Shown here: positions 26,646 to 41,290 of the stretch, piece by piece
How positions within the stretch are numbered: position 1 is the stretch's first letter
How the letters are laid out: each line of letters begins with the position of its first letter
Source of the DNA: Methanobacterium formicicum DSM 3637
GTDB lineage: Archaea; Methanobacteriota; Methanobacteria; Methanobacteriales; Methanobacteriaceae
Direction of reading: 5' to 3'
Assembly (NCBI RefSeq): GCF_000302455.1
Contig: NZ_AMPO01000001.1
Coordinates: forward strand, 251,001 to 315,000
DNA length: 64,000 nt
Position numbers and translations under genes: made by a program
Notes under the pieces: model-generated
Told to the model about the DNA's origin: nothing
What the model saw: the letters and a program-made list of their open reading frames with translations, nothing else
Database searches by the model: none

Positions 26646-27947
26646 TTATATTAAATACATATCCTCAGCTTTCCTATAGAGTTCTTCACGGAACTTAGGA
26701 TGAGCTATGTTTATTATTTCCTGTGCCCTTTCTCTGGTGGATTTACCCTTAAGATTAGCAACCCCATACTCGGTTACCAGGTAATGAGTGTCCATCCTGG
26801 GTGTTGTAACCATTGCCCCAGGATCTAAACGGTCCACCACGCGTGATATAGCACCATTTTTGGCAGTGGAGTAAAATGCCAGTATTGATTTCCCTCCTTT
26901 GGAGTCGAATGCACCCCGAACAAAATCAAGCTGTCCCCCGGTCCCACTGTACTGATGACCTGCCAGGTATTCCGCATTACACTGCCCCAGGAGATCTACC
27001 TGAATTAGGGAGTTTATGGATATCATACTGTCGTTTTTAGCTATCACACCGGGGTTGTTTACATAGGAGCAGGGGTAGCTTTCCATGGCCGGGTTCTGGT
27101 CCATGAACTCCAGCATTTCCTGGTCACCCTGAGCCACGGTGAAAACATGTTTGCGGGGGTGGAGGGTTTTCTTTTCACCAGTTACTACTCCCTTTTTTAT
27201 GAGGTGGACCATCCCTGGCCCAAATACTTCAGTGTGGATTCCCAGGTCGTTATGGTTTTCCAACTGCTCAGCCACTGCATTGGGCAGTACACCAATACCC
27301 ATCTGGATGGTGGCACCATCTGGGACCAGTTCAGATATTTTTTTACCAATGATATCTGCCTCAGGCTGTTTAAACCCACAGGGGAAGTCAGGAATTGGCT
27401 GATGGTTTTCAACCACTGCATCAACCTCTGAAATATGTATAAGGGAATCTCCGAATACACGAGACATGTTCTGGTTCACTTCCACAATCAATACCCTTGC
27501 AGCCCGGGCAGCAGTGGAGGTGAAGTCGTTGGCAGTTCCAAAGGAGAAGTAACCGGCATCGTCCATGGGTGAAACCGTGGTTATACACACATCCACTCCA
27601 ATGAACTCTTCCAGGAGCCGGGGGATCTGGTGGAGGTGGTTGGGAACGTAGTAGTTAAGTCCTGTACTCACCAGACCCCTGGTACCAGAATCCACGAATC
27701 CACTGTAGGCCTCCACACAGTCCATCAGGTCCGGTGCAAGGATGGTGGAGCAGACACTATCCATTGGGAGCACAGAGAACATTTTAATTTTTTCAAGGTC
27801 CCCCTCTCTTAGACGTTGGGCCACTGCCTCCAGAAGGGCTGGTGGTTCAGCCATGGTTAGCCCGTGAACCAACATGTCCCCTTTTCTGATTAATTTGACT
27901 GCTTCTTCTGGAATAGTTAATTTTGCCCTGTATTCTTTTTTATACAT
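26646..27947 (-). CDS. Acetyl-CoA hydrolase/4-hydroxybutyrate CoA-transferase family protein
   Basis: 433 residues, two-domain class I CoA-transferase of the acetyl-CoA hydrolase/transferase family. The catalytic glutamate is in GIHTEVFGPGMV. CoA-binding glycine-rich segments include QMGIGVLPNAVA, and the C-terminal domain carries GTGGQLDFVRGA and TEYGVANLKGKSTRERA, all typical. It should move CoA between acetate and another short acid (or hydrolyse the thioester). Which acid is not shown by sequence. AAGGG precedes the ATG. It converges with the Sap-like gene and is the only obvious CoA-transferase in the window. Confidence 0.92.
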   Translation of the reverse strand: MYKKEYRAKLTIPEEAVKLIRKGDMLVHGLTMAEPPALLEAVAQRLREGDLEKIKMFSVLPMDSVCSTILAPDLMDCVEAYSGFVDSGTRGLVSTGLNYYVPNHLHQIPRLLEEFIGVDVCITTVSPMDDAGYFSFGTANDFTSTAARAARVLIVEVNQNMSRVFGDSLIHISEVDAVVENHQPIPDFPCGFKQPEADIIGKKISELVPDGATIQMGIGVLPNAVAEQLENHNDLGIHTEVFGPGMVHLIKKGVVTGEKKTLHPRKHVFTVAQGDQEMLEFMDQNPAMESYPCSYVNNPGVIAKNDSMISINSLIQVDLLGQCNAEYLAGHQYSGTGGQLDFVRGAFDSKGGKSILAFYSTAKNGAISRVVDRLDPGAMVTTPRMDTHYLVTEYGVANLKGKSTRERAQEIINIAHPKFREELYRKAEDMYLI

Positions 27948-28007
27948 TTAAACCCTTTATCCCCTTTTTTAGATTTTTAAATATATATTGTGGCTTAATA
28001 ACTAATT

Positions 28008-28664
<657 letters not shown>

Positions 28665-29011
28665 TGTTTTGTCCCCCTTACTTCGAGTTTCCCTTTTAGA
28701 CTTGTAGGTATGTAAATTTATTATATTTCCGGTTTTTAACATTTCCTATATTTCCCATTATTATAAATAAGTTATTATACCCTCTTCAACTGCCAAGATA
28801 AGGTATTGTAATTACTGAAATATCTTGAAATTATATAATATCCAATAAAATTTCTAAAAAATAGTTAAAAAGTAGCTTTCCAATCAAATGATAATAATAT
28901 AAATTTGCAAAATATACATTACTGAAAAGGATACCAATGCTATTAATTTGAACAGCCTTATATTACATCAATCGCAAATGGACATCACTTACATTTAAAA
29001 GAGGAGATTAT

Positions 29012-30289
<1,278 letters not shown>

Positions 30290-30428
30290 TAACCAATTTT
30301 ACATCTGAAAAAAAGTTATTAAGTCCAAAATAAGTTATTAGAGTGCAGTTTTAAATGGAAAAAAATTTTTAATAAAAACTTTAGAAAAAGGGAGGTTTAG
30401 AAAAAATTGGTTAAATAAACCAGATACA

Positions 30429-31247
30429 CTATACCCTATTTTTGGCAGGATAGCTACGAATCGGATGTTTAGCTACAAAAATACCATTGTCTTTGGTGAT
30501 TTTAATCATTCCTTCCTTTTCTATTATGCCCTCAATGTAATCCTCGAAATTTTTCCGATTCTGACCATTAAGTGCCTGGTTAACCTTTCCAAAGGAAAGA
30601 ATATAATCCACCAAAGGTCCGGCTTCAGTTACTTCCAGACCATCCTGATATTTAATTAACTGGACCTGGTCAAAGGATTCACTTAACTGTTTTTCCCCAT
30701 TTTCCAGGCCAAAAGCACGTGCCAACGGTACTAAAGAGTAATATATCTCATCATCATAGGCAGATACCAGTTCACTTATTTCTTTAGTGTTTTCAAGTCC
30801 AAATGTGGTGGCATAAAGTGCACCATCACTTTTAAGAACCCTGCTTATTTCAGATATGGCTTTTCTCCGGTCTGGGATGTGGTATAACATTAAATTGGCA
30901 ATTACAATGTCCAGAGAATTATCAGGGTAGGGAATCTCCTGGGCATCCAGTACCTGATATTCAAAAAGGTTTGCTTCATCACCTAAAACCATACGTGCAT
31001 CAGAGAGCATTCCTTTAGAAAAATCCGATAAAATAATATGGGCATCTTCTGGTATTCGGTTTGAATTTGCTTTCCATAAAAGTCCATTACCACACCCAAT
31101 TTCAAGTACCCTTGCTTTGTCTGGAAACTGGATCTGGTCAAATATCCACAAAATCCAGGAATAAGGGTTGGTTTTAAATCTCCGGGTTAATTCCACCCTG
31201 GCCATGAAATTCTTTGAATCGGAGTACTGTTCTTGGAGTAAACTCAT
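30429..31247 (-). CDS. SAM-dependent class I methyltransferase
   Basis: 272 residues. The SAM-binding loop is VLEIGCGNGLLW (motif I), then QVLDAQEIPYPDNSLDIVIA (motifs II and III) and LMLYHIPDRRKAISEISRVL, as in Methyltransf_11/25 proteins such as UbiE-like enzymes. The C-terminal 90 residues are variable and give no substrate. GGGGAA lies upstream of the ATG. It is alone between genes of the opposite strand. Confidence 0.88.
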   Translation of the reverse strand: MSLLQEQYSDSKNFMARVELTRRFKTNPYSWILWIFDQIQFPDKARVLEIGCGNGLLWKANSNRIPEDAHIILSDFSKGMLSDARMVLGDEANLFEYQVLDAQEIPYPDNSLDIVIANLMLYHIPDRRKAISEISRVLKSDGALYATTFGLENTKEISELVSAYDDEIYYSLVPLARAFGLENGEKQLSESFDQVQLIKYQDGLEVTEAGPLVDYILSFGKVNQALNGQNRKNFEDYIEGIIEKEGMIKITKDNGIFVAKHPIRSYPAKNRV

Positions 31248-31527
31248 TTTTGATATTCCCCCTCTTAATCATCCCATCTTTATGTATTTCATATAAAGTA
31301 GCAGTACCTAAAATATTTTCCATCCCAATATTTTTCATTTTTATAATTTCCATCAAAGGTAAATGGGTTTTTATTCCATTCGGATTATTTATGATTGATA
31401 TTTCTGTTTAATGAGGAAAAATATCCCAGTTAATGCGATTTAATGTCTGTGTATCGGTAGATTCCACATTCTATTTTCAAAAAATTATTTAGTTATAACC
31501 CACCTATTAATACGTGGAGGTTAATTT

Positions 31528-32163
31528 ATGGGAAAAATGTCTTATACTGTTGTACTTGGTGTATTGTTGTGTATTGTTGTAGCTGCCTCAGGATGTACCC
31601 AGCAGAGTTCAACTGGAAATCAGACCCCAGATGTTAGTGGGGTTACCAGCGTTATTTTAAACGGTCCTGGAACGTTAATTATCCAGCAGGGAGATAATGA
31701 ATCGTACCGGGTGGAAGCAGACAGTAGTCTTCTGTCTAAAATATCCACCACTGTGTCTGGGAATTCTTTATCCATTAGCAACCTGAACAGTGGAAGTAAC
31801 GGGGCTGTGAAATTCTACGTTACCCTAAAAAATTTGAATATTCTCACCACCAATGGTGGAGGTAATTCTGAGGTGACCGGCCTAAACACTGATAAACTCA
31901 CCGTGACACTGGATAACGGTAAAATGACCCTGGCGGGTAAAGCAAACAACCTGATTGCCACTGTCAATGGAGGGGGTAATATAGCTGCCAGTGACCTGCA
32001 GAGTCAAAGTGCTACAGTGACCATTAACGGAGAAGGTAAAGCCAGCGTTAATGTGGTTACCACCTTGAATGCGGTGGTAAATGGTGGGGGTTCAATAACC
32101 TACACTGGTAGTCCTCAGGTAACCCAGCAGGTGAATGGATTAGGTTCCGTTAAAAGCGGCTAA
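31528..32163 (+). CDS. DUF2807 (head GIN domain) lipoprotein
   Basis: 211 residues. A signal peptide ends in the lipobox AASGC, so the mature protein should be lipid-anchored at Cys23 on the outer face. The body is a DUF2807 beta-helix domain with recurring turns such as NGGGNSEVTGLN, NGGGNIAASDLQ and NGGGSITYTGSPQ. The glycine-rich turns are spaced about 40-65 residues apart. The role of the domain is unknown, although it is widespread in surface proteins. GGAGGT precedes the ATG. Confidence 0.88.
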   Translation: MGKMSYTVVLGVLLCIVVAASGCTQQSSTGNQTPDVSGVTSVILNGPGTLIIQQGDNESYRVEADSSLLSKISTTVSGNSLSISNLNSGSNGAVKFYVTLKNLNILTTNGGGNSEVTGLNTDKLTVTLDNGKMTLAGKANNLIATVNGGGNIAASDLQSQSATVTINGEGKASVNVVTTLNAVVNGGGSITYTGSPQVTQQVNGLGSVKSG

Positions 32164-32404
32164 TAAAACCATTACCCCATATAAATGCCTTAAACCAGTT
32201 CTGATTTAACCAGTTATTGCATGTTATGGGAGTGGGTTTTATTCCTCACCTTTTTTTTATTTTTTTAAATAATTTTTTAAAAACCTAGTTTTAACCGAAT
32301 CTTATGGATAATTAAATACCAATCCCCAGTGGAAAACTTAACATCGGATCTTTTTTGATAACTTTTTTGGATAAGTTTTTTACAATCACCCTAACAATCA
32401 AATA

Positions 32405-33391
<987 letters not shown>

Positions 33392-33475
33392 CTGAAAATT
33401 ACTATGTGCAAATGAAAAATAGTAGTGAATTGAAAAAGTAAGTGATGAAAAAGTTTCTTTACACATCTTGTTCCA

Positions 33476-33655
33476 TTACTCCTCATCATCGGCATTTTTC
33501 ATGTCGTAGATGCTGATGAAGAGGAAGACCACGAATGCGATTATGGCCAGGTAATTGTAGGTGGAATACTGCCCCAAAATGAAGATCTGGTAAATAAGGA
33601 TGATCAGAATAAATGAAATCATCAGCACGGCTATTCTACTCAAGTTCTTGTTCAT
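33476..33655 (-). CDS. Small two-helix membrane protein
   Basis: 59 residues. The start MNKNLSRIAV leads into a first hydrophobic segment (LMISFILIILIYQIFIL), a short loop GQYSTYNY, a second segment (LAIIAFVVFLFISI), and an acidic tail ending DMKNADDEE. Codon use is balanced and the frame is a clean ATG-to-TAA. A GGGGTA element lies upstream of the ATG. Function unknown. Confidence 0.7.
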   Translation of the reverse strand: MNKNLSRIAVLMISFILIILIYQIFILGQYSTYNYLAIIAFVVFLFISIYDMKNADDEE

Positions 33656-33804
33656 AAAAATACCCCAAAAATTTACGTAAATTCATTCTTTGTATTGTTC
33701 ATTCTTTAGTTTATAAAATATTTAATTATACACCGATTTAATTATTCCAGTGAATCATTTAATCTATCAACAGGTTATCTAATTCTGAGACTAGCAACAA
33801 GTAT

Positions 33805-34680
33805 CTAATTCTGAGATAAATTTTTTACTTTATTCAGGTTAATGGTCCGCTCGGGAAGTAGCAAAACTGCAGCAGCAAAGAAACACACCGCCCCGATGAA
33901 GGTCCCCATGTTCATTAAAAATGGATTAAATGGTTGATCCGTAGGTAAAGGAATAAATGCCCCTACAGCGGATACTCCAAAGGCCACTGACCCCACCAGG
34001 TTTAGGAAAACAATCCACCAAGATAAACTCTGCGGGTGTATTGAAAAGAACTTATGACCAATTTCAATATAGATCAGGTAACTGGAAACCAGGAAACAGA
34101 TTGAACCGTAAAGATCCGGACTCCATACAAATAATTCTGCTTGAGATGCGGATAAGGTGCTGATAATTGCAGCGAAGGTGCTTATGTTAAAAAAAATGGT
34201 TCCCAGAGACTGAATTGCTGCAGACCACCAGTCAATTCTGGAAGGCTGGAAAAACATGAAATGGAGTTTGCTTTTGATTCCCCCTATTTCCTGTGGTGCA
34301 CTGGCTGTTTCCAAAAACTGTAAGAATCCAGCAGTGGTGAAAAAAATAGAGCCAATAAAATAGGTTAGATTATCAGTGAAAACACCCACGTAACTGGCAT
34401 AGGAATGCACAGATCCCAGCGCAAAACAAACCGAACCAATGGCAAACAGTACCCCAATCCACCACCCAACAGCCCCAGGAGCAAGCCATGTTGAACCTCT
34501 TCTTATTTCAAGGTTAAAATGATGTTTTCTATGGTAACGGGAAGTCCATGAAACAATTTCACCGGCAGGGGTTTTGAAAATAGCCCTGGTGATGAAGGGT
34601 CCTGGTCCCCAAGATCTTAAAAACTGCCAATCATCCGGTACACGAATATAAGGCAATTTATACTTATTTTTATCTGTCAA
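33805..34680 (-). CDS. YrhK-like multi-pass membrane protein
   Basis: 291 residues. After a soluble N-terminus of about 65 residues (with SYHRKHHFNLEIRR-like basic text) come three helix pairs that look like repeats: GVLFAIGSVCFALGSV/YFIGSIFFTTAGFLQ, SLGTIFFNISTFAAI/YGSICFLVSSYLIYIE and LVGSVAFGVSAVGAF/IGAVCFFAAAVLLLPE. This pattern fits YrhK-domain proteins. The function of YrhK is unknown. It has no operon partner. Confidence 0.7.
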   Translation of the reverse strand: MTDKNKYKLPYIRVPDDWQFLRSWGPGPFITRAIFKTPAGEIVSWTSRYHRKHHFNLEIRRGSTWLAPGAVGWWIGVLFAIGSVCFALGSVHSYASYVGVFTDNLTYFIGSIFFTTAGFLQFLETASAPQEIGGIKSKLHFMFFQPSRIDWWSAAIQSLGTIFFNISTFAAIISTLSASQAELFVWSPDLYGSICFLVSSYLIYIEIGHKFFSIHPQSLSWWIVFLNLVGSVAFGVSAVGAFIPLPTDQPFNPFLMNMGTFIGAVCFFAAAVLLLPERTINLNKVKNLSQN

Positions 34681-34891
34681 AAACTCTAAACCTCTAATAA
34701 TTTTTTAAAATACATATTTTTTAACTTAATAAGCTGTAATCTTCTGAATGCTCAATAGAGTTATAATATTCTGAAGTTAAATAAAGTTATAATCTTTTTA
34801 AATGCCTAAGAGTTGTAATCCCCAAATTTGTAATCTCTGAAAATTTATACAACCTATCAAAGTACGGTTTTGTTCAATTAATTAATGATTT

Positions 34892-36565
<1,674 letters not shown>

Positions 36566-36939
36566 TTTAAAACTTCTCCCCTCAACTAGGTATAATAGGT
36601 ATCCGCAATTAGGTATCCATGTTATTATACTAAAATTCTATTCGTTTCCCTGATTAATTAGATTATGGCAGTTATCCAGTATCAGTTATCCGGATTATCA
36701 TTGAACATCTTGGATCAATTCTTCTTGGATGAATAATCCTTGGATGAATAATTCTATTTTATGAATGAAGATTACAAGATTATTCTAATTACCATGAAAT
36801 TACATAGTTAATTAAAGGACACATACAGTTACAGGATAGATAAAAAAAGATATGAATACCCTTAGATAAATAAACAAAGATTTTTAATGATTTTAAATAA
36901 TAATACCAAAATAAGCTGTTATTAAATGAGGTTTTATTT
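36566..36939. other. Non-coding gap with short duplications
   Basis: 374 bp of AT-rich DNA between divergent genes. Short words are duplicated in tandem: AGGTAT...ATCC near 36590-36620, AGTTATCC near 36670-36692, and CTTGGATGAATAAT at about 36724 and 36739. No gene or RNA was found. Promoters for both neighbours must be here. Confidence 0.6.
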
Positions 36940-37542
36940 ATGGGAAAACTGCAGGAAAGGTTGGATGAATTTCAACGACAAACTGGAACTGTTTATCAGG
37001 ATATCATGAATATCCTGGAGGATAAATACTGCTGGAAGTGTCCCATGCACAGCACCAGCAAAAATTCACGTTGCAGGGAAATTCACGCCGGAAAAGTAAT
37101 TTCTGAAGTAATAGATAAAGCAATAACAGTTAAATTAAATGAAAATGGGGTTAATCCTGTTGAAATTGAAGCACTGCAGATGAGGATACTTAAAAAGAAG
37201 ATTAAAAAGCAGGACGGTGAACAAGGCGAGAAAATTATTGTACTAAATATTGATGCCAAACAAAACCCCAATTTAAGTTCACACAACCAGTCAATAATTA
37301 AAATAAACCCTCGAAAGGTACTGAAGGGTGATACTATTTTAATACCAGATAAAACTGTCGAGAGCACTATTTTGGGTGCTTATGCCCTGGTTGCAGGTTT
37401 CCCTTTCCAGAAGGCTGTGGTGAAGAAAATTTTCCACGAAGGTAACTTCTGGTACGTTGAAATTGATGATAACCAGATAGTGCCTTTGGAATCTGTTTTT
37501 GGTGTGCTACTTAAAGTCACAGGAAAGGAAAATTCACTTTAA
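36940..37542 (+). CDS. Cysteine-motif protein of unknown function
   Basis: 200 residues, soluble. The N-terminal helix (KLQERLDEFQRQTGTVYQDI) is followed by a CWKCPMHS...CREIHA cluster at about residues 31-49, which could bind a metal. A long hydrophilic middle leads to a conserved-looking C-terminus with GAYALVAGFPFQKAVVKK. I do not recognise the family; it may be specific to Methanobacteria. GAGGT precedes the ATG. A GAF-domain gene follows after 111 bp on the same strand, perhaps as a signalling pair. Confidence 0.7.
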   Translation: MGKLQERLDEFQRQTGTVYQDIMNILEDKYCWKCPMHSTSKNSRCREIHAGKVISEVIDKAITVKLNENGVNPVEIEALQMRILKKKIKKQDGEQGEKIIVLNIDAKQNPNLSSHNQSIIKINPRKVLKGDTILIPDKTVESTILGAYALVAGFPFQKAVVKKIFHEGNFWYVEIDDNQIVPLESVFGVLLKVTGKENSL

Positions 37543-37653
37543 TTGGTTAATACTTTAATTGGTTAATTATTTATAAACCTCATTCTAAAGTATATGTAAC
37601 CAGTAACTCTATTTAAAGGGGGAACAGCTATTCAAGGGATTGAAGAGAATCAC

Positions 37654-38172
37654 ATGGTTAGTGAGGAGGATTTGAATGCTTCCAGAACAAAAATTCTGGA
37701 TATGTTACCTGATTCCAATCTCAAAGAAATTTCAGACGTGGTTTTCGGAGAAATTACTGGGCTTCTTAAAAGTAAAAGCTGTTATGTAGCCTTTGTAGAC
37801 CCTGAAAACAAAGACAGTGTAGGGATTTCTTTTTCTCACCTGACTGAAGAGTGTCAGATGTATGAGGATATGGGTGAGGCCCGTTTCAAGGTACGAAAAG
37901 ACGGAAGTTACGGTGGACTTCTGGGTTACTCCCTGGACACTGGTAAATCATTGTATGTTCATGATGTGACCAGGCATCCTGCTGCCCATGGTCTACCCCC
38001 AGGTCATGAACCAGTAAATCAATTTTTATCGGTCCCTGTGAAATTTGATGGAGATATTCTGGGCCAGATTGTGGTTGGAAACCCAGATGAAGATTACAAT
38101 GACCAGCATCTACATATAGCCCTTGAAATAGCAGAAGTATATGGTTTAGTCCTTAAAAAGATACTATATTAA
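37654..38172 (+). CDS. GAF domain protein
   Basis: 172 residues, essentially one GAF domain (SCYVAFVDPENKDSVGI, then LLGYSLDTGKSLYVHDV, then FLSVPVKFDGDILGQIVVGN). GAF domains sense small molecules or redox state. A single cysteine in the domain core might take part. The ATG given has only weak ribosome pairing. In frame, an ATT at 37630 sits seven bases after GGGGG, so initiation eight codons earlier at ATT is conceivable. It lies downstream of the cysteine-motif protein. Confidence 0.85.
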   Translation: MVSEEDLNASRTKILDMLPDSNLKEISDVVFGEITGLLKSKSCYVAFVDPENKDSVGISFSHLTEECQMYEDMGEARFKVRKDGSYGGLLGYSLDTGKSLYVHDVTRHPAAHGLPPGHEPVNQFLSVPVKFDGDILGQIVVGNPDEDYNDQHLHIALEIAEVYGLVLKKILY

Positions 38173-38316
38173 AAAATTAAAAGACTTATTTGACTGTTTC
38201 TAAGACTTCTAAAGAATAAAGTTTAAATAAATATCAATGGAATTAGAGAATAACCTAAGAAAGTAAATATTTTTTTAAAAATAGCAAATTTTATGAATTG
38301 ATTTTTATTTAAATCC

Positions 38317-38607
38317 TTAAAATAAAGTCCATCCTTTAATATACAGTACTATTATTCCTATAATTACGAGAGCTACTATTAAAATCAGCATAATCTTTTT
38401 TATCTTTTTTCCTTTGAAGGGATCCATTAATGCCTGTTTGAAAATATCAAATATTACCAGAAGACACATTATAGAGATTATGACTTGTGGTGTGTAGCTT
38501 GGCCAGGCCCATAAAAGATTGGCAACCAGCAGGGTGCCTATGATTATCACTATGTAGATGATGATGTTGGCATAGCCTTCCAGATAATTTATGGCTTCCT
38601 TTTTCAT
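38317..38607 (-). CDS. Small membrane protein of unknown function
   Basis: 96 residues with three hydrophobic segments (ANIIIYIVIIIGTLLVANLL, then QVIISIMCLLVIFDIF, then IMLILIVALVIIGIIVLYI). A basic KGKKIKK loop lies between the second and third helices. No family is recognised. The ATG at 38607 is used; an adjacent TTG upstream is possible. Confidence 0.65.
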   Translation of the reverse strand: MKKEAINYLEGYANIIIYIVIIIGTLLVANLLWAWPSYTPQVIISIMCLLVIFDIFKQALMDPFKGKKIKKIMLILIVALVIIGIIVLYIKGWTLF

Positions 38608-38787
38608 CAAACTAGACTATATCTACCCTTATATATGTAGTTTTCTTATTAACTGGGAGAAAAAATAGAGCTTATTGTATGATTTTTTTATACCTGAAGA
38701 TTTTTCAAATACGGAATTCTTTAAAAAATGTAATTATATATTGGTCATTATCCTCTGCAAAATAAAAAAAAAGTAAAATTTTGAGAA

Positions 38788-39213
<426 letters not shown>

Positions 39214-39338
39214 AAGAATCACTATGAAAAGTTCACTATTTCCCTGTTAATAAATGTTTAATAAAAAAAGGAATCACAAGATTATTCAGGTAATTAAATG
39301 GAAAGGGAAATTATGGAATCTAAATAAAATTTAAAAAG

Positions 39339-39677
39339 TTACTGCGGGTCCAAAACTGAATTTTTACCCACCAGCATGAATGAAATCAGAAGACTCATAA
39401 TTCCTGCAATTATCCATGCTGCTCCTGCTAAAAATTCTCCCAAATATAAGGTGTACCCTCCAATTCCAAGTAATATGAGGGCACATAGTATGATAATTAT
39501 TTTCCTCATTTTTACGGCCTTAATTGGGCGTCCCAGCTGGGGAGAGATTGAAAGGAAGATCACTCCTAAAACGAACCAGATTACTCCCTGGGATGTCTGT
39601 CCCATGTAAAAGGTATAGGCCCCGATAATCAATAAAATTACAGATCCAATGTATAAAATTGCTTTTTGAATGTTCAT
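39339..39677 (-). CDS. Small membrane protein with internal duplication
   Basis: 112 residues with four hydrophobic segments. The protein is two similar halves: LYIGSVILLIIGAYTFYMGQ...GVIWFVLGVIFLSIS and IIILCALILLGIGGYTLYLGE...GAAWIIAGIMSLLIS. Each half has the same I-G-x-Y-T-x-Y-x-G turn. This is a clear internal duplication. Family and function are unknown. ATG at 39677 follows AAGGAA. Confidence 0.7.
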   Translation of the reverse strand: MNIQKAILYIGSVILLIIGAYTFYMGQTSQGVIWFVLGVIFLSISPQLGRPIKAVKMRKIIIILCALILLGIGGYTLYLGEFLAGAAWIIAGIMSLLISFMLVGKNSVLDPQ

Positions 39678-39950
39678 AAGAGTTTTCCTTCCCAACACTA
39701 ACTTTCACAGTGTAAGTCTATATAATTTCATCCAGATGTTAATTAAATTCCCTGATCAATTATATCCAATCGGTGTGTTTTTAACCATATTTAATCATTT
39801 CCCTAGTCAGAGCATGGATAATGCTTATAATGTCTGTAAACATAATTCATTATATCGCTTAAAATAAAACCTAAATGTAAACTTGTTTAGGGGAGATTAA
39901 ATTTTAGGAGACATGATAATGATTTTAATTACATTTACAAAGGTGATGAT

Positions 39951-41129
39951 ATGAATACAGAGGAGATAATGGCTCAGGACAAGGAATATGTTATGCAAAC
40001 CTATGGTCGACAGCCAATAGCCCTCAAAGAGGGTAAGGGTGCTGTGGTATGGGATGTGGAAGGACGTGCCTATATTGACTGTGTGGCAGGGATTGCAGTA
40101 AACAACGTGGGACATGCTCACCCCAGAGTAGCTGAAGCCATCAGTAAGCAGGCTCATAAATTAATCCATACATCCAATCTTTACTATACCGAAGAGCAGG
40201 TACGCCTGGCAGAACTTCTGGTTGAGGTTTCACCCCACCAGAAGGCATTCTTCTGTAACAGTGGAGCAGAGGCCAATGAGGGAGCCATTAAACTGGCCCG
40301 CAAGTACACTGGTAAGGGTGAAATCATAGCCATGGAAAACAGCTTCCATGGGCGAACCATAACCACCATCACTGCCACTGGCCAGCATAAATATAAGAAG
40401 GGCTTCGGACCACTTACCCCTGGTTTTAAACACGTTCCTTATGGTAATGTGGAAGCAGTGAGTGAAGCTATCAGTGATGAAACTGCTGCTGTGCTGGTGG
40501 AACCAGTTCAGGGTGAAGGTGGGATAATAATACCGCCAGAAGGATACTTGGATGAGTTGAAGAAAGTATGTCATGAAAATGATGTTTTACTCATATTTGA
40601 TGAGGTGCAAACTGGTTTTGGACGTACCGGTGAGATGTTTGCCTCACAGACATTCAAGGTCGCCCCAGACATCACCGCCCTGGCAAAAGCCATAGCTGGA
40701 GGATTCCCCATGGGAGCAGTGATGGCCAGTGCAGAGGTGGGAAATGCATTCGAACCCGGTGACCACGCAGCCACATTTGGTGGAGGGCCACTGGCCTGTG
40801 CCGCAGCATTAGCATCGGTGCAGACCATTCGAGAAGAAGGACTCCTGGTAAAGTCTCGTGAAAATGGTGAGTACTTCAAGAATCAGTTGAAAGAATTATT
40901 CCTGGAGCACGGACTGGTGGAAGATGTGCGTGGTGTGGGAATGATGCTGGGAATGGAAATGGACGTCCCCTGTGGCCATATGGTTGATGAAATGCGGCAG
41001 CAGGGAGTTTTGGTGAATTGTACTGCGGAAAAAGTGCTGAGGTTCGTTCCCCCACTGGTAATCAACCAGGAACAGATCAACGACGTGACTGATTGTCTGG
41101 ATGAAGTTTTACGAAGATTATCCGACTGA
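39951..41129 (+). CDS. argD: Acetylornithine aminotransferase ArgD
   Basis: 392 residues, class III PLP aminotransferase. It converts N-acetylglutamate semialdehyde to N-acetylornithine in arginine synthesis and may also act on succinyl-DAP or related substrates. The PLP lysine is in ITALAKAIAGGFPMGA; NSGAEANEGAIKLARKYTG and LLIFDEVQTGFGRTGEMFA carry phosphate- and ring-contacting residues. The protein is complete. AAAGGTGATGAT precedes the ATG. It is followed after 161 bp by lysA and dapF on the same strand, forming an amino-acid cluster. Confidence 0.94.
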   Translation: MNTEEIMAQDKEYVMQTYGRQPIALKEGKGAVVWDVEGRAYIDCVAGIAVNNVGHAHPRVAEAISKQAHKLIHTSNLYYTEEQVRLAELLVEVSPHQKAFFCNSGAEANEGAIKLARKYTGKGEIIAMENSFHGRTITTITATGQHKYKKGFGPLTPGFKHVPYGNVEAVSEAISDETAAVLVEPVQGEGGIIIPPEGYLDELKKVCHENDVLLIFDEVQTGFGRTGEMFASQTFKVAPDITALAKAIAGGFPMGAVMASAEVGNAFEPGDHAATFGGGPLACAAALASVQTIREEGLLVKSRENGEYFKNQLKELFLEHGLVEDVRGVGMMLGMEMDVPCGHMVDEMRQQGVLVNCTAEKVLRFVPPLVINQEQINDVTDCLDEVLRRLSD

Positions 41130-41290
41130 TAATCTCATTTCCAGATCAATAATCTCATCCAATTTTTTTAACTGAAGTGCTTACTTTTCCACAGGTTACT
41201 TTTTTCCACAATTAATACCACAGGAATAGTAATCGTTATATGAACATAAATTGATACATTTAATGTTTACTTCTTTTCGGAGGATCATTT

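Noticed and set aside
31174..31356. 60-codon frame upstream of and overlapping the methyltransferase start
   Set aside because: It overlaps the methyltransferase start in another frame. The methyltransferase ATG has its own GGGGAA site and no homologous product was recognised.
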